64,000 bases of DNA from Pontibacillus chungwhensis BH030062 (GCF_000770675.1 NZ_AVBG01000013.1:1-64000), one strand, 5' to 3'; positions 7,627 to 16,202 are shown, counted from the stretch's first letter. Program-made: numbers and translations. The notes: a model not told the origin generated them from the sequence alone.

Positions 7627-9861
7627 TTAAGATGAACAGCTTTCACAGTCTTCAAGATCTTCTGTACTTGTCGAGCGCATATAGTACGTCGTTTTGCATT
7701 TCTCACGCCAAGCTCTCAGGTGCAAGTCTAATAGTTCTTTCGCTTGAACCGTGTTCTTCACGTACACATTAAATGAGATTGATTGGTCAATATGACGCTG
7801 CCGCGCTGCGTTTTGACGGATGCTCCATTTCTGATCGATTTCATAAGCTGACTTATAAAACCAATACGTAGTCGGTGTTAAATCAGGTGCCGTAACGGGA
7901 ATCTTGTAGTCTTTCTTTTCTTCTGAATAGAACTTCTGGAAGATCGGATCAATACTTGCTGTACTACCAGCGATTAGAGAAGTCGAGGAATTGGGCGCAA
8001 CCGCCATTAGGTACCCATTCCGAAGACCACCCTGTTGAACCTCATTCTTTAAAGCAGTCCATTCTTCCCCTTCATAGCCGCGAACCGTAAAGTAGTCTCC
8101 CGTTTGCCATTTCGATCCTTCAAAATAAGGATAAGCGCCTTTTTCTTGCGCTAACTTATGACTGGCTTGAATGGTGAGATAGGCGATCTTTTCATATAAC
8201 GAGTCAGCGTACTGAACAGCCTCTTCTGACTCCCAACGGATCCCCTTTACAGCCAGAAGGTGATGCCATCCGAATGTGCCAAGTCCAATGCTCCGGTAAC
8301 GCTGATTCGTGAGCTGCGCTTGCAAGACAGGGATGTTATTCAACTCTATGACATTATCAAGCATGCGCACCTGAATCGGAATCAAACGTTCAAGCGCCCC
8401 ATTCGGAACAGATTTACCAAGATTAATACTCGAGAGATTGCAAACAACAAAATCCCCGGCATCTTTCACAGTGACAATTTGGCCATCTTCCGTGTAGTGC
8501 TCTTTCACTGTCGTTGTGCTTTGGTTTTGCGTAATTTCCGTACACAGATTGGTGCAATACACCATTCCTTTATGGCTATTGGCATTCTTACGGTTCACTT
8601 CATCCCGGTAAAACATAAACGGTGTTCCTGTTTCTAGCTGAGAAACCATAATACGTTTCATGATTTCAATGGCTGAAACCGTCTTCTTTTCTATGCGAGG
8701 TTCGTTCACACATTCCCAATACTTCTCTCGAAAGCTACCAGCGCCTTCTTTCTCGTCATAATAATCTTCTAAACTATACCCCATAACCGTCCGCACTTCA
8801 TGAGGGTCAAATAAATACCAGTCTTCTCGGTTCTCTACCGCTTCCATAAACAAATCTGGTAGCGTAACGCCAGTAAATAAATCGTGAGTACGCTGACGAT
8901 CGTCCCCATTATTTAACTTCGCGTCGAGGAAGGAGAAGATATCACGGTGCCAGATATCCAAGTACACGGCAATCGCACCCTGACGTTGGCCGAGCTGATC
9001 GACACTAACGGCTGTATTATTCAGCTGTTTCATCCATGGAATCACACCCGAACTCACGCCTTTAAAACCTCTAATATCACTGCCACGGGAGCGAATCTTT
9101 CCAAGATAGACACCAAGTCCACCTCCGCTCTTCGATAAATTGGCAATGTCCGTGTTACTATCAAAAATGCCTTGCAAACTATCATCAACCGTATCAATAA
9201 AGCAACTCGATAACTGCCCGTAGCTTTTCCCTGCATTGGCAAGAGTCGGCGTGGCAACAGTCATATATAAATGACTAAGCGCCCAATACGCTTCTTTTAC
9301 AAGGTCAAGACGATAATCCGTATCTTCTTCCGCCATCAGCGTCATCGCGATGATCATAAATCGTTCCTGAGGAAGCTCGTACAAGCGACCATCGTGGTCT
9401 GTTGCCAAGTACCGGTCTGCCAATGTCTTTAATCCAATATACGTGAAGAACGCGTCACGTTCTGGAACAATTTCTTTACCAAGCTTATCAATGTCATTTT
9501 TCGTATAACTTGTTAACATCCACTCGCTGTATATGCCTTTTGTATGTAGCGTTTGAATAAGAGAGTAAAAGTCAGGATAGGCTTCTTCCTTTGTATGAAG
9601 GCGGTGAAGGGCTGCTTGTTCATACAAATACTGAGCGTATACACGCGCACACACATACGTCCAATCCGGCTTTTCTTCATCCATCTGGTCCAATCCTTTT
9701 AAAATCACCTCATTATAAAGTTGATAATAAGATTCAATCCCTTTTGTTTGGATGAACTGATCAGCTACCCTCTTCAATTTCGCTATATCTAGGTGTGGGT
9801 ACTCTTTATGTGCTTTTTCTAGAACAGAGTAAATCCCCGTACTTTCTTGAACCACGTTCAT
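7627..9861 (-). CDS. nrdA: Ribonucleoside-diphosphate reductase alpha subunit (class I)
   Basis: The catalytic subunit that reduces ribonucleoside diphosphates, 744 residues. Visible features are the active-site cysteine in GQLSSCFID, the NLCTEI triad (Asn, Cys, Glu), the second redox cysteine in VVCNLSSINLG, the radical-transfer tyrosine pair TTYYMRS, and the C-terminal redox tail CESCSS. I see no clear N-terminal ATP-cone, so overall activity control by dATP may be absent or altered. The ribosome site is AGGAGGAGG before the ATG. It is first in an operon with nrdB and sits behind a cobalamin riboswitch plus terminator, so it should be shut off when B12 is plentiful. Confidence 0.94.
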   Translation of the reverse strand: MNVVQESTGIYSVLEKAHKEYPHLDIAKLKRVADQFIQTKGIESYYQLYNEVILKGLDQMDEEKPDWTYVCARVYAQYLYEQAALHRLHTKEEAYPDFYSLIQTLHTKGIYSEWMLTSYTKNDIDKLGKEIVPERDAFFTYIGLKTLADRYLATDHDGRLYELPQERFMIIAMTLMAEEDTDYRLDLVKEAYWALSHLYMTVATPTLANAGKSYGQLSSCFIDTVDDSLQGIFDSNTDIANLSKSGGGLGVYLGKIRSRGSDIRGFKGVSSGVIPWMKQLNNTAVSVDQLGQRQGAIAVYLDIWHRDIFSFLDAKLNNGDDRQRTHDLFTGVTLPDLFMEAVENREDWYLFDPHEVRTVMGYSLEDYYDEKEGAGSFREKYWECVNEPRIEKKTVSAIEIMKRIMVSQLETGTPFMFYRDEVNRKNANSHKGMVYCTNLCTEITQNQSTTTVKEHYTEDGQIVTVKDAGDFVVCNLSSINLGKSVPNGALERLIPIQVRMLDNVIELNNIPVLQAQLTNQRYRSIGLGTFGWHHLLAVKGIRWESEEAVQYADSLYEKIAYLTIQASHKLAQEKGAYPYFEGSKWQTGDYFTVRGYEGEEWTALKNEVQQGGLRNGYLMAVAPNSSTSLIAGSTASIDPIFQKFYSEEKKDYKIPVTAPDLTPTTYWFYKSAYEIDQKWSIRQNAARQRHIDQSISFNVYVKNTVQAKELLDLHLRAWREKCKTTYYMRSTSTEDLEDCESCSS

Positions 9862-9882
9862 TTAATAACCTCCTCCTAAAAT

Positions 9883-9923
9883 AAAAAATCCGTTCCTCTT
9901 TCACCAGGGAAAGAGAAACGGAT
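9883..9923 (-). terminator. Terminator of the riboswitch expression platform
   Basis: A 15-bp stem (9909-9923 with 9888-9902, one G-U) and loop ACCAGG, then six T on the minus strand. It lies between the B12 aptamer and the nrdA ribosome site, so it can stop transcription before nrdA when the aptamer is bound. Confidence 0.88.
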
Positions 9924-10017
9924 CAAACGACAGGACAACAAGACGAACCAACATAAGGCTCATCTAGCTGAGGCTATCGTTTCATCTTCTCAATCCCCGA
10001 AGAAAAAGAAACTTTTA

Positions 10018-10189
10018 GCGAGTGCAGGCAGGTCTCCTGACTCGTGCATCTTCCTACTCTGAGACCTTCCCATGCTTTTTTAGCACAGTGGAACCTCTCA
10101 TTTCGTCCACACTTACAGTTGCGGGGACAGTTCTGGGCTTTCACCAGATTCCCTTTCAAGCCTTGAATAGGCACCTTGCAACTCGCTTA
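10018..10189 (-). promoter_or_regulatory. Cobalamin (B12) riboswitch controlling nrdAB
   Basis: On the minus strand the region contains the conserved B12 box AGTCAGGAGACCTGCC (about 10025-10040), the core blocks GGTGCC, AAGGGAATCTGGTG and CCCCGCAACTGTAAG in the canonical order, and closing P1 arms at both ends (AGCGAGT with ACTCGCT). This is a full adenosylcobalamin-class aptamer. A terminator follows before nrdA. Known examples, such as Streptomyces nrdABS, use the same logic to switch off a B12-independent reductase when a B12-dependent class II enzyme can work. A 66-codon frame across the region is only a shadow. Confidence 0.95.
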
Positions 10190-10239
10190 TAAATCAATAT
10201 GTAGTGTTTTTTTATCATCTTCTTGTATATCTTGTGTAT

Positions 10240-10268
10240 ATAGTAAGATATTTCTTCTATGAAATCAA
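10240..10268 (-). promoter_or_regulatory. Sigma-A promoter of the nrdAB transcript
   Basis: Minus strand: TTGATT (10263-10268), 17-bp spacer, TACTAT (10240-10245). It starts transcription about 45 nt upstream of the riboswitch. The stretch ACTATATACACAAGATATAC over and after the -10 faintly resembles NrdR boxes, but the match is imperfect. Confidence 0.65.
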
Positions 10269-10316
10269 GTCTTGATGTTTATCGAAATTAGTAGTAATAG
10301 TATATTTTCGAAATCT

Positions 10317-10346
10317 TTTACAAACTCCCCCTCCTTCACATATAAT
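10317..10346 (+). promoter_or_regulatory. Sigma-A promoter
   Basis: TTTACA (10317-10322) and TATAAT (10341-10346) with an 18-bp spacer, just upstream of the small membrane protein gene at 10381. Confidence 0.65.
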
Positions 10347-10380
10347 GATAAAAAGCAATGGATTAAGGGAGGTCGTTAGG

Positions 10381-10686
10381 TTGCTTTACAGACCTAGAAA
10401 ACCTGTGATTCAGAAAGATCTTTCGCCAGAAGAACAAGAATACTTAGATGGGCTCCCTAAGCAAAATCACCTGGGGATTCTAGCCATGTTTTTTGGCGGT
10501 CTTGGTTTTGCATTCGGCTCATTTTATATCTCAATTCCTATTGCCGCGTTACTATATAGCATCGCAACGGTCCGCACATTTGATCAAAAAAAACATGATA
10601 ACCCGTGGCCTTTCTTTATAGGGCTTGCCTTAAGCACGGTTGGCATCGTCCTTCATATTATTCAGTACACCCAGCCGTTTATATAG
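10381..10686 (+). CDS. Small two- to three-helix membrane protein, unknown function
   Basis: A 101-residue protein with hydrophobic helices at about 35-70 (one long or two short) and 80-98, and a charged N-terminus containing LSPEEQEYLDGLPKQNH. I placed the start at TTG 10381 because AAGGGAGG lies 7 nt upstream and the promoter -10 (10341-10346) overlaps the alternative upstream ATG at 10345, which would leave no leader. It is followed by a bidirectional terminator, so it is a single-gene unit. The family is not recognised. Confidence 0.7.
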   Translation: MLYRPRKPVIQKDLSPEEQEYLDGLPKQNHLGILAMFFGGLGFAFGSFYISIPIAALLYSIATVRTFDQKKHDNPWPFFIGLALSTVGIVLHIIQYTQPFI

Positions 10687-10703
10687 TTCCTGAAGCACAT
10701 ATA

Positions 10704-10733
10704 AAAACCTGCTCTATAAAAAAGGCAGGTTTT
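10704..10733. terminator. Bidirectional terminator
   Basis: AAAACCTGC (10704-10712) pairs with GCAGGTTTT (10725-10733); T-rich on both outgoing strands, between convergent genes. Confidence 0.8.
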
Positions 10734-10738
10734 GTGTA

Positions 10739-11440
10739 TTATTTAGCTTTTGTTTTAAACCAATTCACAACAAGAACGATCAACAACAGAGCCGCGAATC
10801 CTCCCGTGATAAACTTTATTAGCGCACTATCTTGATAGAGATAGATCGCCACATATCCCCAAACAAAGACAAGAGGAAACAAGTAGTCTTTTTGCAAAAA
10901 ATGAAAAGACAGTGCAATGAGCCCTCCTGCTGTGAGCATGATGACCGCCCAACCAAGTTCTCCAATAGAAAGGATCTCCTCAATTCCATTTCCTTTAATC
11001 GCCACAAAGGCTGCCACAATAGTCGCAATAGACGTCCAGCCTAAATAGATCGAAAAAGGAACGCGATACTTGGACGATGGTAAGCCTAACCCTTGAATAA
11101 TCGTATACACCACACAAAGCGTAAGTAGTGACAAGGCGATAAACAAGATAGACGGAGTTGTACTCACTACGACTGATGTCCCTGATAAAATCATACTAAT
11201 CGGGAACCAAAGACCAATCCCTTGCACGACTCGATCTAATTCTTCGTCCGCAAAAAAGGATTTCATAATGAGCCATAGTAGCAACAGGTAAATAAGTCCC
11301 CAGATCGAAAAGGCATAAGGCGCAGGCATCACATAGACTTGTTCCATAGATCCTCTCATAAAATCCGCAATGAAAACCGAAGTCACAATTAAATAAACAA
11401 AACTAGCCAAATTAAACAATTTCAATACTAATGCATTCAT
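10739..11440 (-). CDS. TspO/MBR-related tryptophan-rich membrane protein
   Basis: A 233-residue integral membrane protein with six or seven hydrophobic helices over its whole length. The segment MPAPYAFSIWGLIYLLLLW resembles the conserved loop-helix of TspO/MBR proteins (P-x-x-F-x-x-W-x-x-L-Y). It is longer than the five-helix bacterial TspO (about 155 residues), so it belongs to the larger related group. TspO proteins bind porphyrins and act in stress sensing; the role here is unproven. I chose the ATG at 11438-11440, which has GGGAGG upstream, rather than the longer frame. Confidence 0.65.
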   Translation of the reverse strand: MNALVLKLFNLASFVYLIVTSVFIADFMRGSMEQVYVMPAPYAFSIWGLIYLLLLWLIMKSFFADEELDRVVQGIGLWFPISMILSGTSVVVSTTPSILFIALSLLTLCVVYTIIQGLGLPSSKYRVPFSIYLGWTSIATIVAAFVAIKGNGIEEILSIGELGWAVIMLTAGGLIALSFHFLQKDYLFPLVFVWGYVAIYLYQDSALIKFITGGFAALLLIVLVVNWFKTKAK

Positions 11441-11642
11441 AGCGTTTTCCCTCCCCTCCCGGATAACAAAAGCATAAAATGGACAACTAGTACAGTGTAT
11501 GTTTGAAACATAAAGGTAATCCATTATTTTCACGTAATTTCCTTACGTCTCTGGATTAAACCCAGAACCCTTCCAAACAGTTAAATCAGGTCAAGCAGAT
11601 CCTTCTACCCTAGCAATGATTAGAAGAAAACACGGAATAACT

Positions 11643-11679
11643 AAAAGGCATGACTCCAACAATAGGAGTCATGCCTTTT
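11643..11679 (-). terminator. Rho-independent terminator of dat
   Basis: A perfect 15-bp stem (11643-11657 with 11665-11679), loop of 7, with T-rich flanks on both strands, 2 nt after the dat stop. Confidence 0.85.
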
Positions 11680-11681
11680 TC

Positions 11682-12584
11682 TTATCCAGAAACGGGTCTC
11701 TCTTCCGCTGCTTCTGGAAAGATAGATTTTGATTTAGGAATACTAGCGTCTTTCTCATATGCCTGTTGTAATTGTTGAGTAACAGGCCCTGGATTTCCTG
11801 TCCCTACTGTGATGTTATCAACCTTAACGACCGGCATAACTTCAGCCGTACTACTTGAGATAAACATCTCATCTGCTTCAGCAATATCATCCAGGCTAAA
11901 AGCTGCTTGAATAAATGGAAAACCAAGCTGTCTAGACAATGCTTCCACACGCATACGCACACAACCATGCAAAATATTTTCCGTAGCAGGATGTGTATAA
12001 ATAATTCCATCTTTCACAAGGTAAACGTTTGAAGAACTACCTTCTGTAACCTTTTTGTTGCGATGTAAAATGGCTTCAAAAGCCCCTTTTTCAGTCGCTT
12101 CTTGCTTTGCCATGACGTTCGGCAATAGATTTAAGCTTTTAATATAGCAATAATCCCAGCGTACATCAGGCTGCGTAATAGTCGTAACCCCTTGTTGCAA
12201 TGCATCTACTTTTCTTGGCATTTCCTGAACATACGCATATAAATTAGCTGGAACATCTTTTGGAAAAGCATGGTCACGAGGAGCGGACCCCCGCGTTAAC
12301 TGTAAATATACTTTCGCATCTTGATCTACATTATTCTGCTTAAGCAATTCATCTAATTTTTCATATGTCTCTTCTTTCGAGAAAGGCATCTTAATCTTAA
12401 TTGCCTTTGCTGAACGGAACAATCGCTCTACATGTTCTTTAATTAAGTAGTATTGACCACCATAAATCCGAATGACCTCATAGACTCCATCACCAAACTG
12501 GAGACCTCGTTCCTCAAACGGATAACGAAGCTCATCGCGATTCACAAACCCCTGATCCGTTAACAAATATGGCTTTATACTCAT
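11682..12584 (-). CDS. dat: D-amino-acid transaminase (PLP fold type IV)
   Basis: Interconverts D-amino acids and 2-oxo acids, chiefly making D-glutamate or D-alanine for peptidoglycan. A 300-residue chain, somewhat longer than the usual 280-290. The aminotransferase class IV features are present: FEERGLQFGDGVYEVIRIYGG near the start, the PLP lysine in YIKSLNLLPNV near residue 145, EGSSSNVYLVKDG, and SSTAEVMPVVKVD. The C-terminal 15-20 residues (KSKSIFPEAAEERPVSG) look like an extra tail. The ATG at 12584 has AGGTGG upstream. It is monocistronic, followed at once by a terminator; a repeat array lies upstream. Confidence 0.93.
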   Translation of the reverse strand: MSIKPYLLTDQGFVNRDELRYPFEERGLQFGDGVYEVIRIYGGQYYLIKEHVERLFRSAKAIKIKMPFSKEETYEKLDELLKQNNVDQDAKVYLQLTRGSAPRDHAFPKDVPANLYAYVQEMPRKVDALQQGVTTITQPDVRWDYCYIKSLNLLPNVMAKQEATEKGAFEAILHRNKKVTEGSSSNVYLVKDGIIYTHPATENILHGCVRMRVEALSRQLGFPFIQAAFSLDDIAEADEMFISSSTAEVMPVVKVDNITVGTGNPGPVTQQLQQAYEKDASIPKSKSIFPEAAEERPVSG

Positions 12585-12820
12585 TTTGAACCACCTCATC
12601 TCGTTAAGTTACTACTTTTACAAGGACAACCATAAATTCAACCTGTCCCCAATATAAATTCCGGTTCGATATAGTGTATCAAATTGTCGCAACATTGTGT
12701 ATAGTTATGCTTCAATTGTTAGGCTTCTGTAATGTAATCTTTTTTAGATACTTTTCAAACATGGCGGCGGAGATGGTTTCAGGAGAGGGGGAGCTCCTAT
12801 CGGGATAAGAGGTCTTTCAG

Positions 12821-13052
12821 CTTGAGCCGTTATTTCTCTAACTCGAGCCATTCCACCTCATCTTGAGCCACCCTCTCCCCGCTTGAGCCGTTACGACTGG
12901 ACTTGAGCTGTTATTTCGCTCTTTTGAGTCGTTAACTTGAAAACTTAAGCCGTTTCCCTACGCTCTTAAGCCATAAAACCTCAACTTGAGCCGGTCGCCC
13001 ACGCTCTTAAGCCACAAAACCTCAACTTGAGCCGGTCGCCCACGCTCATAAA
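12821..13052. repeat. Periodic CTTGAGCC array (array 1, 12 sites, 20-21 bp period)
   Basis: The motif CTYRAGYC (mostly CTTGAGCC, with CTCGAG and CTTAAG variants) begins at 12821, 12842, 12862, 12882, 12902, 12923, 12944, 12965, 12985, 13006, 13026 and, degenerate, 13047. Intervals are 20 or 21 bp without exception (mean 20.5). The 12-13-nt spacers differ except for one recent duplication near 12965-13047. It lies between the C39 peptidase terminator and the upstream region of dat. The period is not a multiple of three, so it is not coding. Confidence 0.9.
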
Positions 13053-13061
13053 CCACCAACC

Positions 13062-13094
13062 AAAAAACCACGAAGCCGAAGAGGCTCGTGGTTT
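13062..13094 (-). terminator. Rho-independent terminator of the C39-like peptidase gene
   Basis: AACCACGA and AGCC arms (13066-13077) pair with 13083-13093 around GAAGA, with a T-run on the minus strand (13062-13067). Confidence 0.8.
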
Positions 13095-13111
13095 CCCAAC
13101 TTAAAATTAGC

Positions 13112-13861
13112 TTAGTTACTGCTTTGCCAAAAATGAAAGACTTCCTTATTCCCATTTTGAATGGTAATCGCCTGGGATCCCATTTGTTTCCACCCTTTTA
13201 TAAAGGATGATCGGAGCAAACGTCGATTTTGTTGTCCTGTCAGAGGATCATTTACGTAAATATACTTCGCATCATAACCAGTAATGACAACAGAATGCTC
13301 CCGGTACGTCACACGAATCGGTCCATTTGATGTATGCCATGTCACCCACTGATGGGGTGGGAGAGTGTTAAAGTGAGAATTTTGGATAACCCAAACCGGG
13401 TTTCCCTTCGCAACTTCACGTAGAACCTCCACGAACGGTTGACCTGTTAAATCAACGGCAAGATCTCCCACATAAGACGTCGCTAGTTCATGAATGGGCT
13501 TGTGGTAGACCCCTAGTCCTGGGTTTTTATACGTATACATGTCACCTACAAATCCCTCGTTTGGATCTCCAAAATAGACTTTCCCACCTTTAACCTGGTA
13601 GATCGCCGGATTCTTCTTCACTTTTCTTGCCAGGTCCATTTTATCTACTTCAATCCCCTTTGAATGAAGCAACATGGCAAGACTGGTTACTTCACAACCG
13701 CGCGGAAGTTCAGGCATTTGCCTAATGATAGGGATGGTCATCCGATAAGAATTTGGGATAGGCTGATTTATACTAGAAGCAGAAGTCAACTTAGTCTTTC
13801 CCATTATGGGGATAGCAAATATAGACAATACAATTAACGTTATCACAAACAATTTCTTCAT
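13112..13861 (-). CDS. Secreted C39-like cysteine peptidase family protein
   Basis: A 249-residue exported protein. Residues 1-20 form a signal peptide (MKKLFVITLIVLSIFAIPIMG) without a lipobox. The papain-like C39_2 domain has the catalytic cysteine in LPRGCEVTSLAMLL, the histidine in YREHSVVITGYD and the aspartate in YVNDPL. Such proteins are widespread in Bacillaceae and their substrates are mostly unknown; cell-wall or peptide processing is possible. The ATG at 13861 was chosen for its AAGGTG site and because the signal peptide begins there. It is followed by a terminator and then by repeat array 1. Confidence 0.88.
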   Translation of the reverse strand: MKKLFVITLIVLSIFAIPIMGKTKLTSASSINQPIPNSYRMTIPIIRQMPELPRGCEVTSLAMLLHSKGIEVDKMDLARKVKKNPAIYQVKGGKVYFGDPNEGFVGDMYTYKNPGLGVYHKPIHELATSYVGDLAVDLTGQPFVEVLREVAKGNPVWVIQNSHFNTLPPHQWVTWHTSNGPIRVTYREHSVVITGYDAKYIYVNDPLTGQQNRRLLRSSFIKGWKQMGSQAITIQNGNKEVFHFWQSSN

Positions 13862-14061
13862 TCTTTCACCTTCTTCAAGAATCAAAGATTATTGTGGCTC
13901 TTTTTGAACCAAAATATGAAGAAGGATCTCAACCAAAAGGAGATTAAACAATAAGAAACCCTCAACATCAAAAGATTAATATGGGCTCCTATCATATATT
14001 GTTACGACTAACTTCGCATCTTTTGTTACACTAAAGGAGAGTTCGATTGGAGGATATTGGC

Positions 14062-14721
14062 ATGCGGTATGTGTTGTACTACGGGCCATCGGTGATGATC
14101 TTTATTGGATTGCATGTGTTCTCAAGCGTCCCTCTCACCTTTTGGCTCTTCTATAGTTGGCTGTTCCTTGTTCCATTCATTGATGGGATGCTTATCAAGC
14201 ACAAGACGTGGCGCGAAACATTGAACTGGATATGCTTTCACAAGCCGCACCACTCCATTAAGATCGGACTGATCAGTGGAATGATTGCCTTTATATCTAT
14301 CTTCGGCGGAGTGGCTGTTCTTCATGATTGGATTATAAATAAAGAAAAAGCCATATCGCTTTTAGAAAAGTGGGGGATCACAGATAAAGGCATTATTGTA
14401 ATGGTCCTCGTTTTGGTGATCATTAACCCTATTCTTGAAGAAACGTATTGGCGCGGATATATGCATACTAAAATTGTAGAACGAAAAGGACTTAGGCGAG
14501 CCATTTTCATCACAGCTTTTTTCTATTCTTTGTACCACCTTCTTTCCCTTGTCCCCATTTTTGAATGGCCGGTTAATTTTTTGTTTGTGATTCCCGTGTT
14601 CATCGCAGGATTATTCTGGGGATGGATGAGGCACAAGTACAATACCATGATTGGTACAATGGTCAGTCATTCCCTAGCTGATATAGGAATCGTGTGCGTC
14701 TATTTCTTCTTCATTCGATAA
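14062..14721 (+). CDS. CPBP-family intramembrane glutamic endopeptidase
   Basis: A 219-residue protein with about six or seven membrane helices. The Abi/CPBP motifs are visible: EETYWRGY (EExxxR) near residue 132, a histidine in YHLLSL and the final HSLAD motif. In bacteria these proteases process membrane-bound proteins, give bacteriocin self-immunity or act in signalling. The start is either ATG 14062 (TGGAGG 8 nt upstream) or TTG 14047 (AAGGAGAG 5 nt upstream); I prefer the ATG. It lies 22 nt upstream of the broken ATPase gene, so they may once have formed an operon. Confidence 0.85.
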   Translation: MRYVLYYGPSVMIFIGLHVFSSVPLTFWLFYSWLFLVPFIDGMLIKHKTWRETLNWICFHKPHHSIKIGLISGMIAFISIFGGVAVLHDWIINKEKAISLLEKWGITDKGIIVMVLVLVIINPILEETYWRGYMHTKIVERKGLRRAIFITAFFYSLYHLLSLVPIFEWPVNFLFVIPVFIAGLFWGWMRHKYNTMIGTMVSHSLADIGIVCVYFFFIR

Positions 14722-14743
14722 CATTCTAAAAAGGAGTGAACGT

Positions 14744-15526
14744 ATGATCCAACTGTAGTCCGTAGAGCTCCCGAAAAAAGCAAAGAAGAATGAGTATCCT
14801 TTCTCCCTCCCGTTCATTCAAACATTTGATCATCTTACATTCGAAAAACCTATCACGATTCTTGTTGGAGAAAATGGGACCGGTAAATCGACATTTCTAG
14901 AAGGTCTGGCTACAAATGTTGGAAGCATCCTAATCGGGGGTGAGTCCATTGATCTAGACCCTTCGCTTGATCCTGTGAGACCTTTAGGAGATGCAATGAA
15001 AGTAACGTGGAGAGTACGAACGAAAAAGGGGCTCTTCTTTCGAGCAGAGGATTTCATTTCCTTTACCAAACGAATAGCAGAAGTACGCGAAGAATCGAAA
15101 GAAAAATTACGTGAAATTAAAGAGAAAGACCCTTATTCCTTGGAGGTGCTCCCCTATGCCAGAACGATTCATGAGCTCAAGCAACTATACGGAGACGGCT
15201 TAGAAATCCGTTCACATGGTGAGAGCTTCTTGGATCTATTTCAATCCAGGTTTAAACCAGGAGGCGTATACATACTAGATGAGCCAGAAGCTCCCTTGTC
15301 TCCTTTAAAACAACTATCCCTCATCTCTATGATTAAAGATATGATAAAAGAAGACGCTCAGTTTATCATCGCCACCCACTCTCCGATGTTAATGGCGTTG
15401 CCTGATGCTGACATTTATCAAATTGAAGAAGGAAATCTGACGAACGTTTCATTTGAAGACATAGAGCACGTCAAATTAACGAAAGATTTCCTTGATCAAC
15501 CTGAACGTTTCATTCGTCATTTATAA
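14744..15526 (+). pseudogene. ABC/AAA-type ATPase gene interrupted by TAG at codon 5
   Basis: The natural start is ATG 14744, 7 nt after AAGGAG, but the frame reads MIQL then TAG (14756-14758). After the stop the frame is open to 15526 and encodes an intact ATPase: Walker A GENGTGKST (about 14865), a signature-like SHGES, Walker B YILDEPEA and the H-loop IATHSPM. The next in-frame start (GTG 14975) lies after Walker A, so a product from there could not bind ATP normally. It resembles small COG3910-type predicted ATPases. It could be a point-mutation pseudogene, a sequencing error or rare readthrough. Confidence 0.75.
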
Positions 15527-15532
15527 CCACAT

Positions 15533-15566
15533 AAAAAAGCTGCGCTTCTTCATTCAAGCGCAGCTT
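15533..15566 (-). terminator. Rho-independent terminator of the nitroreductase gene
   Basis: AAGCTGCGCTT (15537-15547) pairs with AAGCGCAGCTT (15556-15566); six T follow on the minus strand. Confidence 0.8.
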
Positions 15567-15604
15567 CACCTATTTGGATGCTTTATCCTCATACATCAAT
15601 ACTA

Positions 15605-16165
15605 TTACTGAGTATCTCGCGTTAACCCATGACGGAGTTTTGATTGGAGTGGCTCTCGCTCTTTCATTTTTGGTACGACAGCAGGATAACCTATATGAAG
15701 AAGCCCCACTAATTCTTCATGCTCAGACACTTCAAGGAGTTGCTTCATTTCTTCATCTTGCATGAAACCAGGCGTTTTCCAAACGACTCCTATCCCCTTC
15801 TCCCAAGCGAGTAACGAAAAGTTCTGAATTAAGCTGGATACAGCTCCATAGTCATCACGGTAGACTTTCTCTTTTTCATTCACATCGATAATGACGGCCA
15901 GCATATGGGAAGGAGCATCATCTGAAAGGGGCTCCTGCTCAGGAACTGGCTTCCCCTTCTTAAGCGCCTTTTTACTCTTAATTAGATGCTGCAGAGGCGC
16001 TTGATCTTGACGATCTAATAACACAAAACGCCATGGCTGCGTCATTTTATGGTTGGGTGCATACCGCGCGATCTCTAACAGTTCTTCTATAGTAGTAACG
16101 TCTACTTCTTCTTTCTTAAAGGAACGAATGGATCTTCTATTTAAAATAGCTTCTCTTAATTCCAT
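15605..16165 (-). CDS. Nitroreductase-family FMN oxidoreductase
   Basis: A 186-residue single-domain NADH/NADPH-dependent flavin enzyme. Typical marks are the N-terminal NRRSIRSFKKEEV, ARYAPNHKMTQPWRFVLL (FMN phosphate and isoalloxazine contacts), and the C-terminal EELVGLLHIGYP. It resembles the short YdjA-like group. Two Fur-like boxes lie upstream (16188-16202 and 16241-16255), so it is probably induced by iron limitation, perhaps as a flavin or ferric-siderophore reductase (inference). It is monocistronic with its own terminator. Confidence 0.88.
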   Translation of the reverse strand: MELREAILNRRSIRSFKKEEVDVTTIEELLEIARYAPNHKMTQPWRFVLLDRQDQAPLQHLIKSKKALKKGKPVPEQEPLSDDAPSHMLAVIIDVNEKEKVYRDDYGAVSSLIQNFSLLAWEKGIGVVWKTPGFMQDEEMKQLLEVSEHEELVGLLHIGYPAVVPKMKEREPLQSKLRHGLTRDTQ

Positions 16166-16187
16166 CTATAACTCTCCTCGCCATAAT

Positions 16188-16202
16188 TGAAAATCATTAT
16201 CA
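16188..16202. promoter_or_regulatory. Fur box
   Basis: TGAAAATCATTATCA matches the 7-1-7 consensus TGATAATNATTATCA at all but one position. It is 23 nt upstream of the nitroreductase start, suited to block its transcription. Confidence 0.75.

Noticed and set aside
9974-10174. A 66-codon minus-strand ORF
   Set aside because: It lies across the cobalamin riboswitch, whose conserved blocks explain the sequence.
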